Shown in pieces: positions 1 to 11,230 of a DNA stretch of 64,000 bases (its first letter is position 1; every line of letters begins with the position of its first letter). The DNA is from Cyanophora paradoxa. Lineage: Eukaryota > Glaucocystophyceae > Cyanophorales > Cyanophoraceae. Location of the stretch: the NCBI GenBank assembly GCA_004431415.1, contig QPMI01000056.1:485517-549516 (forward strand), in the 5' to 3' direction. The notes beneath the pieces were generated by a model. It was not told the DNA's origin. It ran no database searches and worked only from the letters and a program-made list of their open reading frames with translations. A program made the translations under genes and the position numbers.

Positions 1-970
1 CGGGAGCCTTGCCGTGCTGATGCGTCCCGATTTGCGCTGCAGCTCTCGGGCCCTGTATCGGCGCGGCGAGCGGCAAGAGGCTTCCCCTGCACAGCACGCG
101 GTGCGCCTGGGCCCGCGCCGGGGGCGCCGCCCCATCGGCCGATGCGAAGACTGCGCTGGGTCGCAGGGCGAGCGCAGGCCGCGCGATCTCGCGCCGACGC
201 TCTCGCCTCGCCTACGGCCTCACGGCGGGGCGCGCCAGATCCCTTCAGGGGGTACAGAGGTGCGCCCCGAGCCCCTAGAGGGGACGGCGGGGGGGGGGGG
301 GGGGGGGGGGGCGGGAGGGGAGGGGGCGAGAGAGGAGAGGCGGGGGAGGGGGCGGAGACGGGAGCCTTGCCGTGCTGATGCGTCCCGATTTGTGCTGCAG
401 CTCTCGGGCCCTGTATCGGCGTGGCGAGTGGCAAGAGGCTTCCCCTGCACAGCACGCCGGTGCGCCTGGGCCCGCGCCGGGGGCGCCGCCCCATCGGCCG
501 ATGCGAAGGCTGCGCTGGGTCGCAGGGCGAGCGCAGGCCGCTCGATCTCGCACCGACGCTCTCGCCTCGCCTACGGCCTCACGGCGGGGCGCGCCAGATC
601 CCTTCAGGGGTTACAGAGGTGCGCCCCGAGCCCTAGAGGGGACGGCGGGCGGGTAGGAGGAGGGGCGGGGAGGGGAGGGGCGAGAGAGGAGAGGCGGGGA
701 GGGGGCGGAGACGGGAGCCTTGCCGTGCTGATGCGTCCCTATTTGCGCTGCAGCTCTCGGGCCCTGTATCGGCGCGGCGAGCGGCAAGAGGCTTCCCCTG
801 CACAGCACGCCGGTGCGCCTGGGCCCGCGCCGGGGCGCCGCCCCATCGGCCGATGCGAAGGCTGCGCTGGGTCGCAGGGCGAGCGCAGGCCGCTCGATCT
901 CGCGCTGACGCTCTCGCCTCGCCTACGCCTCACGGCGGGGCGCGCCAGACCCTTCAGGGGGTACAGAGGG
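1..970. repeat. Tandem repeat, about 355-bp unit, 2.7 copies
   Basis: Three head-to-tail copies begin with the same CGGGAGCCTTGCCGTG word at 1, 359 and 712. The first two units are 358 and 353 bp; the third stops near 970, before the G-rich tail of the unit. Copies differ by scattered substitutions and small indels. Copy 1 contains a 23-G run (289-311) that copy 2 lacks. A long open frame crosses the array, but the frame changes between copies and matches no protein family, so I treat this as satellite-like DNA and not as a gene. Confidence 0.9.
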
Positions 971-2691
971 GTTAGCCGGGGGCAAGCTGCCCCCGCGCCC
1001 CTCGAACCGCGTACCCCCGGTACGCGGCCCGGGCCCGACCCCCACCCACTGACGCCCTGCGAGGGCACTACCAGGCACGTCGGCGGTAGATGATCTAGAT
1101 CTAAATTAAAGACATCGCGGTCCTTACTGATGTATTCGCTGGGTCCCACCTCGCTGCCCCGGCCCCGCCGCGCGCCCCTAGGCCTCGAACCTCGAACCAC
1201 GAGCAGAAAGGGCGATCGGGCCTCATTATCCAGAGCTGCGGACCTGAAGCGCTTTAAAACGCATATAGGTTTCTGTTTCAAAGCGTTTGCACGTGTACCG
1301 TATACGTATGCGAATGATGCCTATGACTAGAACTGTCCTTTTTTTCCCCGTGATGCGTCGTATATTCAGGAACACCGCAGTACAGACTCCTACCTACTCC
1401 TTAGGTGGCCAAATATACGTATACTAGCCTGCCCAGGGCTCCTGCCGTCACTGGCCCCGACTCCCAGGGCTTCAGACCCAGCAGACAGAGAGGTGGAAGG
1501 GCGCTGAGAGCACCCGCGCAGTGATCATGAGTAGCCGACGGAGGACGCCCCCACAGGTGATAATCTACGATGAGATTGGGCGAGGCCAAGGTTTCGAATT
1601 CGTCGGGTGGGCAGCCGGGTTCGGCATACGGAAGGAGTGAGAGGGTGGCGCATTGGGGGTGGACGCATGGGGACGGAGCTCGAGACACCATGGGCGCCGG
1701 CAAAGGGCTGGAGGCCTAGGGGCGGGCGCGGGGCTGGGGCAACTAGGCGAGCGAGAGAGGGTGAAGGGGGCCTGGTTCGGCATTCGCTGACGTCGACGCT
1801 GATGGTGGGGAGGCGGGGTTCAGGATCGATATCTGGCCATGGGGCTGCGATGGAGGGCGAGGTACGGTGGCCCGGCGACGGCGTGAGGGCGGAGTTGGGC
1901 GGGAGGTGGCGAGCTGGAGGGGCAATTAATTGCAAGGGAGTTCTCGGGCGGGGCAGCGGCTAAGGGCGCAGGCTGGGTTCGGGAACGCGTGCGCACGGTT
2001 TAGGCATGCGCAAATGGCCCTTAAGCTTCTTGTAGTCGACGCAGATCTAGAGGAGCTATCGTTGCCTGCTGTGTGTCGGTGCTATCGAGCTGCAGCTTAA
2101 CCTGCAGCACACGTGCAGCGTCGATATCTTGAACGCTAGTGCTGCAGTCCGGCCGCGGATCCGGATCCTCTGGTCAGAATATTAATGTCGTACCAAAACA
2201 TGCTAGCACAACGTTATGTAGCCTTTTCAACGACTGTTAATGATATGTCTAGATAGTATAGCTGTTGTTCGTCCAGGAGCCTGCATGTGCAAGATGTTGT
2301 CTTGCATCGCACCTGTGCAGCTGCTGAGCCTTCCTTCAACTTTGAATTTCTGTTGACGAGGTGTAGTTCTATGACAGCTAAATATATCGTTTGAACGCCC
2401 TTTAAAAGAGCTTTCAGAATATGTAAAGATGTCGGGGTTCAAAATTGCTCTTTTTCGAAGAAGAGCCAACGAGATGTTCCGATGCGACAAAATCCTCAAC
2501 ATGTCGAATCACTCAGTGATCATGACCAGCTGACTCATCAAACCCGAGCCATGGCGACCAGTCTAGAAAAGCATAAAAGATGAATATAAAGCTTAAAAGA
2601 AGCCTGATATCATAGTATATCACTCATTGATTGAAATTCACGTGCGCCTGGGACATGGGGGTGCATGATCATGATGAAGAGGCGAGAAGAG
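971..2691. other. Non-coding stretch, no gene recognised
   Basis: A mixed-composition spacer between two repeat arrays. Open frames around 1600-1960 occur on both strands and show no family motif or consistent codon bias. Restriction-site-like palindromes (for example GATCTAGATC near 1091) are frequent. I see no RNA gene, splice-site series or repeat here. Confidence 0.5.
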
Positions 2692-3167
2692 CTCTTCAAA
2701 GATGGGCGTCGGGGCCTGGAAGCTGCGGAGACTGGCGAGCCGCTGTCCAAACACCATGGGGCCTCTACGGACGCAATTGCTAGGGGGCCGGGTGCTTTGC
2801 ATATTGCTCGAGGGGTACGATGGCGCCTGAGAGACGGGGAGCATGGAGGGCGGGAGGGGCTCTTTGGAGATGGGCGTCGGGGCCTGGACGCTGCGGAGAC
2901 TGGCGGGCCGCTGTCCAAACACCATGGGGCCTCTACGGACGCAATTGCTAGGGGGCCGGGTGCTTTGCATATTGCTCGAGGGGTACGATGGCGCCTGAGA
3001 GACGGGGGAGCATGGAGGGGCGGGAGGGGCTCTTTGGAGATGGGCGTCGGGGCCTGGACGCTGCGGAGACTGGCGAGCCGCTGTGCAGACGGCACAGGGT
3101 CTCTACGGACGCAATTGCTAGGGGGCCGGGTGCTTAGCATATTGCTCGAGGGGTACGATGGCGCTTG
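2692..3167. repeat. Tandem repeat, about 169-bp unit, 3 copies
   Basis: Units start at 2692, 2860 and 3030 with CTCTTTGGAGATGGGCGTCG or a close variant, so the periods are 168 and 170 bp. Each carries CGGACGCAATTGCTAGGGGG and GCTCGAGGGGTACGATGGCG. The third copy is truncated and slightly diverged. Both strands stay open across the array but period and frame do not agree, so coding is unlikely. Confidence 0.9.
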
Positions 3168-3278
3168 ACACTGGGAGATCATGTGCTGGTACGCCGACTG
3201 AGTAATAGTGCTTCGCCGACCTTTAGTACACCGACGAGGTCGGTGTTTTCCCACGGGCGATTACTCCGAGCATGTCAG

Positions 3279-3353
3279 TGTAATAGGGGTCGGTGTAATA
3301 GGGGTCGGTGTAATAGGGGTCGGTGTAATAGAGGTCGGTGTAATAGCGAATGT
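3279..3353. repeat. 15-bp microsatellite-like repeat, 5 copies
   Basis: Five consecutive copies of TGTAATAGGGGTCGG begin at 3279, 3294, 3309, 3324 and 3339. The fourth has a G-to-A change and the fifth degenerates after TGTAATAG. There are no spacers, so this is not a CRISPR array. Confidence 0.9.
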
Positions 3354-3682
3354 TGCAAACTGGCCCGCTCGTTCTTTTCATTCCAGCAGCGTGTCGCTAT
3401 TATAGAGCTTTGTTTTAATGTTTAAATTCAATCACACATATAGCTGAATAAGTTTGGCTAGAATAAGCTGTCACACAGAATACCTCCTGCGTAGATCTAG
3501 CTAAAGTGCATATATATATCTGGGAGAGGGTAACGCAGGTCCGAAGAAGAGACGAATGTGTCCCGCAGCTCGAACCTTGAGCTGGTTGGCACTGGCTGGA
3601 ACTGCGGACTTTGTTGAACGGATTGGCGCACTCTCCAGAAGTTGACGGATTGGTGCAATCATTCTGCGAAGGAGAAGCTGCG

Positions 3683-4668
3683 CATTTAATCGAATTTCCA
3701 GCTTGATATTGATTAGTAGATACGGATAAACGCACCCGGCGGGCCAGGGTCGCCCTCTAAGGCATCCCGAACGAGCCTCGCGCCCTCGCCCCCCTCAGTG
3801 ACTTGGACGGAGGGCCCTCGGCGACCTGCAGCGGGCTGCACATTTAATCGAATTTCCAGCTTGATATTGATTAGCAGATACGGATAAACGCACCCGGCGG
3901 GCCAGGGTCGCCCTCTAAGGCATCCCGAACGAGCCTCGCGCCCTCGCCCCCCTCAGTGACTTGGACGGAGGGCCCTCGGCGACCTGCAGCGGGCTGCACA
4001 TTTAATCGAATTTCCAGCTTGATATTGATTAGCAGATACGGATAAACGCACCCGGCGGGCCAGGGTCGCCCTCTAAGGCATCCCGAACGAGCCTCGCGCC
4101 CTCGCCCCCCTCAGTGACTTGGACGGAGGGCCCTCGGCGACCTGCAGCGGGCTGCACATTTAATCGAATTTCCAGCTTGATATTGATTAGTAGGTACGGA
4201 TAAACGCACCCGGCGGGCCAGGGTCGCCCTCTAAGGCATCCCGAACGAGCCTCGTGCCCTCACCCCCCTCAGTGACTTGGACGGAGGGCCCTCGGCGACC
4301 TGCAGCGGGCTGCACATTTAATCGAATTTCCAGCTTGATATTGATTAGTAGATACGGATGAACGCACCCGGCGGGCCAGGGTCGCCCTCGAAGGCATCCC
4401 GAACGAGCCTCGCGCCCTCCCCCCCCTCAGTGACTTGGACGGAGGGCCCTCGGCGACCTGCAGCGGGCTGCACATTTAATCGACTTTTCAGCTTGATATT
4501 GATTAGTAGATACGGATAAACGCACCCGGCGGGCCAGGGTCGCCCTCGAAGGCATCCCGAACGAGCCTCGCGCCCTCGCCCCCCTCAGTGACTTGGATGG
4601 ATCCGAAGGGCCCTCGGCGACCTGCAGCGGGCTGCGCATTTAAACGACTTTTCAGCTTGATAGTGATT
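3683..4668. repeat. Tandem repeat, exact 158-bp unit, 6 full copies plus a partial
   Basis: Copies start at CATTTAATCG at 3683, 3841, 3999, 4157, 4315 and 4473, each exactly 158 bp apart. A seventh, diverged partial copy starts at 4637 after a unit lengthened to 164 bp by a small insertion near 4600. Copies differ by only a few substitutions (for example TAGTAGATA/TAGCAGATA/TAGTAGGTA), which indicates recent homogenisation. Each unit has an AT-rich head (TTGATATTGATTAG) and a GC-rich body. Confidence 0.95.
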
Positions 4669-4980
4669 CGGGCGAGATTGGGCAAGCTGTCGCGTGCGAT
4701 ATTAGTGTGTCTAATCGGGCGCGCGGGAAGCCCGTGCGGAGTGCAAGCTCGGCAGGGCGGGGAATGGCGAGTGTCACTGCTGTCGTCGCTAAGATCCAAC
4801 TCACTGGGTGTACCCGTCCAGATACGGCGTACCCCGACACAAATACAAGTGACCGCGGCGCTCTAACTAGCCTAGGCGCCGTCGGTCCAGCAGCTCGAAG
4901 GCTGACGTGATCTAGAGCCCTAGCGGCTCACATGTAAATGAGCATCCGCTATAATGTCGGATGCGACACAAGCCACACCT

Positions 4981-5540
4981 GGCGGAGAGTGCCTCACGCA
5001 GGCCGGACTCCGGAGGACCTGCACGCTTACAATCAATCCGAGAGATTTGAATCGGGCGAGGGCCTGGCGCCCCCACGACGCGCTCTCGTGCTTGAGTGTA
5101 CATGTGTTTGGGGAATATTAATACTCGGTCAAGATCGGGCGAGCCGCACCTGGCATTGCCAAGTTGAGGACCTCAGGCGGGGGACCTGCAAGTTCACAAT
5201 CAATCCCGAGAGAATAATCGAGCGAGGGCCTGGCTCCCCCACGACGCGCTTTCGCGCTCGATTTAGTTTGAGAACACAATTCAATAATTGGGTGAGATCG
5301 GGCGAGCCACACCGGGCGGAGAGTGCCTCACGCAGGCCGGACTCCGGAGGACCTGCACGCTTACAATCAATCCGAGAGATTTGAATCGGGCGAGGGCCTG
5401 GCGCCCCCACGACGCGCCCTCGTGCTTGAGTGTACATGTGTTTGGGGAATATTAATACTCGGTCAAGATCGGGCGAGCCGCACCTGGCATTGCCAAGTTG
5501 AGGACCTCAGGCGGGGGACCTGCAAGTTCACAATCAATTT
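4981..5540. repeat. Duplicated block, 334-bp period
   Basis: A segment of about 225 bp starting with GGCGGAGAGTGCCTCACGCA at 4981 recurs at 5315 almost unchanged. Between the copies (5195-5300) lies a third, diverged partial copy of the core around CGAGGGCCTGGC and CCACGACGCGC. This indicates a nested duplication history. No coding potential is evident. Confidence 0.85.
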
Positions 5541-5639
5541 CGAGTGCTCTTTTCCCCCCCCCTCTCGCTTGAAGAACAAGAAAGCGATTCATTTCTCCCA
5601 GGTCGATCTTCCTGGCATGCTCCCCGGGTACGGGTGGTA

Positions 5640-5930
5640 GCGCCAAGCCGGCCAGCCGGCACCGGCCCGGCCCGGGCTTCTGGGGCCCGGCTTGGCTTGC
5701 GGCCAGGCTTGGCCGGCCAGACCGGACCGGCCGGGCCGCGGCCGCGGCCGTGGGCCCGGGCCGGGCCCGGCCGGGCCCGGGGCCCGGGCCCCGGGGCCCG
5801 GGGGCCGGGGCGCCGCCGCGCCGGCCGGGCGCCCGGCCTGCGCTGCTGCGCATGCGCATGCGCATGACTGCATGGGCCCGGGGCGCCGCGCGGGCGGGCC
5901 GGCGCCGGCGCCGCCGGGACGTGGACGAAG
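5640..5930. repeat. G/C-only palindromic low-complexity block
   Basis: Nearly 290 bp are built of overlapping self-complementary G/C words (GGCCGGCC, CCCGGG, GCCCGGGC, GCGGCCGC), ending in GCGCATGCGCATGCGC near 5845. It remains open in several frames on both strands, as expected for sequence without A/T, and gives only Pro/Gly/Ala/Arg translations. It should form strong hairpins as single strand. Confidence 0.75.
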
Positions 5931-8900
5931 CACCGAACCGGTTTTTGACGGTCGGCGGTTTCCCGACTCCAGCCTTAATTTCTAATTCTAAATTATCGCC
6001 CGGTACCTACGTTCGCACTGCTTCTGCCTGAAGGCTCTTTCCTTCCCAGATCCGATGTACCCCGAATCCCACGCAACTGCATTTTTCCAGCTAAGTATGC
6101 GAACCCGACCCAGTCGCTCAGCCCCCCTGACTGTGACTGAATCAGTCAACCCGAGGTTCGCTACGAGTTATGGGCCTTAGGCGCAGTTTCCGCCATACAA
6201 ACTTTTTCCGAGTCAAGTCTATTGACCAAACTCGGCCGAGTTTTTAGACTGGGAACACCTTCCAAGTCAAATTAGTACCGGAATTATCAGATTTGTTGCA
6301 TTGGCTAAAAGATTTGGCAATGTTTGTGATATATAGCTAGCACGTAATAGTATACTTTAACTCAGCGTTTTTTGCTTTTCAGCATGGAAATGTATATCCA
6401 TTCGCAAATCCCATTGGCGTGAGTCAAGTCTCCCAGGCCAGGATCTTGCCAAATCTCTGCCAAATCTCTGCCACTCCCCGAGTTCGCCCCACAGGGCCAG
6501 GAAACTTTGCTCCTAGCGCCCAACTCGTAACGGTTCAGTCAGGCTACCGTGCAAAAACTGAGGAAAATGACCCGGAAATGACCCAGATGCGATCCATCGA
6601 TATCTAAGTTGCCAAGCACAGTGCGCGGGCAGTAGGGACTCTAGGGAGTGATTAGGCGAGCAAAGCTTAAGAACACTTGTGAAAGGAATTCGGCCCCCGT
6701 TAGCCTCGTTGGCGCGGGCGGTTTTGTTCAGATTTCGTTGTTTTTCTGGAGGTAAGACGACAGAAGATCCTTTTTAGGTCGATCCACGTCGAGCTTCAGA
6801 TGGAAAAAGCCCACAGGGGGGCACGCTCCCAGCAGGGTTTTGTATGGGACTGAGAGAACCTCAGTCGGCCAATTTGTTGACTCAGTCGGGTCAGTCAGAC
6901 CCTCTGACTTTGACTGACAGTGACTGAACCCAGCCCTACTAGACCGGCCCAGGCTGGGAATTTGAAACTCGGTACCGGTCACCGGAGGCTGCCACTGGCA
7001 CAGCACGCCGGCCCGAGTCAGCTCCTGCCGGTGGCTGCATATATTTAACAAATATATGCAGTTAACCGTATATAACCAAATATATAATTCTTTTAATCAA
7101 GACTTGCGTGACCTCACGGTCTTTGTCATTGGCCAGGCGCACGTGTGCCTCACGTGTGTCGCCTATCAGCACTACCCCCCGCCTACGTTCGCCCAAACTT
7201 TCCGCCCGGCTAGCTCGCTCCGCTCGCTCCAGCGCTCGGCCTGCGCGCGCTCCGCGTGCTCGGGAAGCATGTTCGACGCTCTCGCTCGCTTGCCGCCGCC
7301 CGCCGCAGACAAACGCTCCTCGAAGGCGATCCTGCGGCGCGCGTCTTCCGTCAACGCTCTTCCCGTGCTTTAGATGCGTGTACCAAGCTCTAGACGGGCC
7401 GGGGCGCCAGGCCTGCCGCTGGATCGGTCCCGGTCGTTCGAATCGCGGTTTCCGCCCATCCGGCGCGGTTTCGCCGCCCCGGTGCCGCTCGTGCTCCTGG
7501 GTGCGATTCTCCATCCTTGTGCATGCATTAGAACACCGCTGCATGCCCAGAAAGAGTGCCGCCCACGCGAAAGAAAGGTCGAGGTGCCTTGGACACGGGC
7601 CACACGGGCGGGCGCTACATACAAGGGGGGGCTGGGCGAGCGGTGCCAGAAGCTAGTAAACATGCCTACGAACGCCTCGGAATGGCGCTGCGTGCGATTC
7701 CGGCCCGGGGCCGCCGCCGAGGTGAAGGACCGCGCCTGGGTGGTGGTGGTGGTCCATCAGGCGGCGGCGAAATGGTCGCAGAAGAGAACGGAAAGGAAGT
7801 ATAGCACCTGTACATCAAGAAACGACGATGCGCAGCCGGCGAGCGAGCCCCCCGTCGTCAGGCGGCCGAGGAGCAGGGAAGTACTGCAGGCGCGGTTAGC
7901 AACAGCAACAGATTCACACGAGCGATTTGCCTACCATGCAAGGGAGAGCTTCAAAACCTTGATGCGCATAGGGAAGAACGCTTGCTGTGCATGGGAATTG
8001 CACACTTGCGGCGGGTCAGGAACTGTTCAAAAACCTCGGTCAATGGCACAAGTCGCCCCAGGGCGGGTAGCGCGGGCGCTCCAAGGCGCACCCGCATGAT
8101 CGCATATACTTTCTTATGTCAGCGCACCATGTCCCGAGGCCGCAGTGAGGCGCTCCTCGCATCGGATGTTGCTGCTCTGTCTCGCGCGGGTCAACTACGG
8201 AATCGCGGGCATGGCGAATGTGGTTTCTGATATCGATAGCGTACCTGTAACCGAGCTGGGCTCGTCCGGCGCAAATCGCTCGTGTAGCCGTGGTAACTGC
8301 CGACTAACTGCCGTAACCGCCCAGGTCTAGGGGACGCTCGGCCCGCCAAGGCATCCTTCTGGGTGCGCTAACAGTGATGCTGGTGCGCTTCGCCGCTCAG
8401 GCTGCTCAGGCCGCTCGCTGCCACGCACAAGGTCGCCGGGGTACGAGCGCGAACGAGAACTCGCCGTACCCACAAAGTTGAGTTGGAATTTGCATACTAC
8501 GGCGAGTCGAGTCAAAAAGTCCGAGTCAAAAACTCGAGCGATTTGCCTGATTGGTCAAAAAGGACTCGGAATTACTCAATCCACCGGCGCAGGTCCTGTT
8601 GGACCGGCGTGCTGTGTGGTAAGTTTTGAACATATTAGGGACAGTCCGAAGTACGGCTGGTGCGAGTCTAAAGGGAAAGAAAAAAGCAAAATTCTGCCAG
8701 CAATTTGGCTGACCAGTGCTGTAATTCAGTCATAAAAAAATGCACTTTGCCAGCCCGCATAGTACCGGGCCTCCATGTACCCGTGCATGGTCCGAACACA
8801 GCCAAAACATCGCTGGGGTACGTCAAAACATTTGAGTTGAAATCGCTTACTACGGCGAGTCGAGTCCAAACGCCCAGCCTAAAACTCGGGTGACTTGGTG

Positions 8901-9125
8901 ATTGGTTATTTAAACCTATAGCTAGGCCACGAATACCTGCGCTCGCAATTCCGATTGGCCAGCTAGCAGGGGGGGGGGGTGCGGGGGGGGCGGAGCCCCC
9001 CCTGCTTGTGCAAAGGATGCCGGCCAGGCGGCGCGGCAATAACCCCATCGCTAGCGCTAGCGCTGGTGCACCGGCACCGTACACGTAGCTATACTACCCC
9101 GAGCCGCCCTCGTATCATACCCCCC
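5931..9125. other. Gene-poor stretch with diverged dispersed repeats
   Basis: I recognise no gene here. Two diverged copies of an approximately 80-bp element lie at 8476-8556 and 8829-8910; both contain ACTACGGCGAGTCGAGTC and end near GATTGGT. Around 6080-6300 and 6860-6960 there are many GACTGA/TCAGTC/GAGTCAAG words, perhaps remnants of the same family. Open frames at about 7060-8100 exist on both strands in overlapping form, with no family motif. A C/G-mononucleotide patch lies at 8970-9002. Confidence 0.45.
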
Positions 9126-9309
9126 ATGGCGTTCGGTCCGTCGCTTTCGTGGGGCCCGCTGACGCTTCTGACAGCTTTCGTGCGCAGTTGTCGCCCTCGC
9201 CGGTGCAGCGCCGACCCGCCGCGGCGTCGCACGTGCAGGCCCGAGCGGGCGGGCCTGCGTCGATCCGGCCTCGGCCCAGCGGCATGCGCCGGTCCAGAGC
9301 CGCTCTTTC

Positions 9310-11032
9310 ATGGGCACCAGAGTGGTGGTTCGGTCGGCGGCGCGGCGGGCGGCGAGGGCGGCGGTGTTCGAGGGCGCGGCGTGCTCGGCGCGCGCGCTGG
9401 CCCCGCCCAAGAACCCCGAGCTCGTCTCCCGCATCGTCGACCTTCTCAAGGTCCCGCCTCGCGCCGCCGCGCTGCTCTCCGCCTATCTAACGCGGCGCCG
9501 CCGCTCGCCCGCAGCACGAGCTGCCGTCCATGTTCGAGGCGAGCGCCCCAGGCTCGCCGCCCGCACGGCGCCGGGGCGCAGCTGACGCGCGCTGCAGCCG
9601 GGCAACAGCGTGGACTACTCCATCTACGCGCAGGACGTCTTCTTCCAGGCGCGCGCCGCCCCGGCCTGCGCGCCCGCGCACCGGGGCGCGGCCCGACGGG
9701 GCGGGCGGGGCGCCGGCGCAGGACCCGCTCAACAAATTCAACGGGATCGGGAAGTACCGTCAGAACATCTCCTTCCTCCAGACCTTCTTCAAGGACAGCA
9801 AGCTCGACCTGCACGACATCTACGTGCGCGCGCCGCGCCCGGCGGCCCGGGGCGCGGAGCGGGCGCCGAGGCGGGGCGGGGCGGGGCAGACGGACGTGAC
9901 GGCGGGGGGCGAGGACGTGGTGGTGACGCGGTGGACCCTCTCCATGACCGCCCCTTCCCCTGGCGGCCCCGCCTCGCCTTCACGGGGTCCGGCCCCGTCG
10001 CCCACCCTCCCCCGGCCCCCGTCTAGGGGGGATTGAACGGCTCGCAGGACGTCGGAGTACGTGCTCGGCCCGGAGGGCACCGTCGTCCGCCACATCGACA
10101 AGTGCGCCCCGCCGCCCCCCTGCCTCGAGCTCGCTGGGAGCCGGTGCGACGGGGGCGGGGCGGGGGGCAGGTGGGACAGCCTGCCGGGCCCGACGGAGGG
10201 CGGCCTGCAGGACCTGCTCTCCGAGATGTTCGGGGCGGGCAGCGGGGCGCCCCTCGAGGGCTCCGCCCCTGGCGCCGGCGCCGTCGCCCAGGCCCCCTAC
10301 ACCCTCCTCCGCCGCTACCCCGGCTTCGAGGTCAGCCTAGCCTAGAAGCCTAGCCCCCGAGCCTAGAAGAGGGACGGGGGGATGGGGAGGAGGGGGCCCG
10401 CGCCCCGGCCTGGCGCCTCGGGCCTGGAGGGCTGAGGGGCGGGGCAGGTGCGGAGTACGGGGCGTTCGAGGTGGTGCGGACGGCGTACACGGCGCGCCCG
10501 GCCGGCTTCTCGGCGCTGGACGCCTACCTGCACGGCAACTCGATGTCGGGGGAGGGCCTGCCCCGCTCCGCCCCCGTCATCTACGCCGTCCCCTCCGACC
10601 CCGCCTCCCCCGCCCCCAAGCGCATGGCGTACCCCGTCCCGGCGGGGGCCTCCGAGCCCCTCGACGACGACCTCGAGGTCGTACCCGTCGACTGTGCGGC
10701 CCCCGCGCCCGCCCCCTCGCGCCCGCACCCCCTCACAGTCCCCCGCGCGCCCGCGCCGCAGTCTCGCGAATCGCGGCCATCCGCTTCTCGGGCTCGGCGA
10801 CCCCCGAGGCGCGCGCGCCGCGCCGCCCCCTCCGCCCCCCTCTTCTCCGCAAACCGCCTCCTCCGCCGTGCAGATCGTGGCGGCGCGGCGGCGGCAGCTG
10901 GAGCGGATGGTGAAGGCGGCGGGCCTGCGGGCGGTGGAGGAGCCGGTGCTGCGCTTCGCCCAGTACGACGCCGTGTACAGCCTCCCCTGGACCCGCCGCA
11001 ACGAGGTCTGGCTCCGCCTCGAGGCCGACTAG
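9310..11032 (+). CDS. DUF2358-SOUL haem-binding family protein, plastid type
   Basis: This intron-split gene encodes two fused domains. The N-terminal part reads NPELVSRIVDLLK, then SVDYSIYAQDVFFQ, DPLNKFNGIGKYRQNISF, TRWTLSM, WRPRLAFTG and SEYVLGPEGTVVRHIDKWD; this is the NTF2-like DUF2358 domain. The C-terminal part reads LLRRYPGFEVR, GFSALDAYLHGNSM, APVIYAVPSD, LDDDLEVV and, at the end, YSLPWTRRNEVWLRLEAD; this is a SOUL haem-binding domain. The same fusion is known in plants as a plastoglobule/chloroplast haem-binding protein, so a plastid role in tetrapyrrole handling is inferred. Introns at 9539-9597 and 9649-9721 have GC-AG borders. The start at 9310 is the first ATG in frame; an alternative upstream exon from ATG 9126 has a hydrophobic LTLLTAFV stretch suited to a signal peptide. 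It is convergent with the FKBP gene. Confidence 0.82.
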
Positions 11033-11230
11033 CCCGAGGGGGCGCCGGCCAGGGCCAGGGCCCCGGCCTCCGACCGCGAGCGACGCTCGGCGCTTTTTGA
11101 TCGCGTAGCTGAGAGCAATCTGCTCACAAAAGCGCGGGGAGGGAGAGTTGCTCGCGAGCTCGGGCCGGGGGGTCAGAGCGCGTGGCCGTGGGGGGCCTCG
11201 GCGCGGCACGCCTCCGTGCGTGGCCAGCGG

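Noticed and set aside
14-1093. A 359-codon open frame across the first array
   Set aside because: It runs through a tandem repeat whose unit length is not a constant multiple of three, is Arg/Gly/Pro-rich in every frame, and has no family motif.
3279-3353. Possible CRISPR-like array
   Set aside because: The 15-bp units are directly contiguous with no spacers, in a eukaryotic context.
7056-8099. Candidate genes from 180-240-codon frames on both strands
   Set aside because: Overlapping frames of similar quality on both strands, no motif, no splice pattern; left as non-coding.
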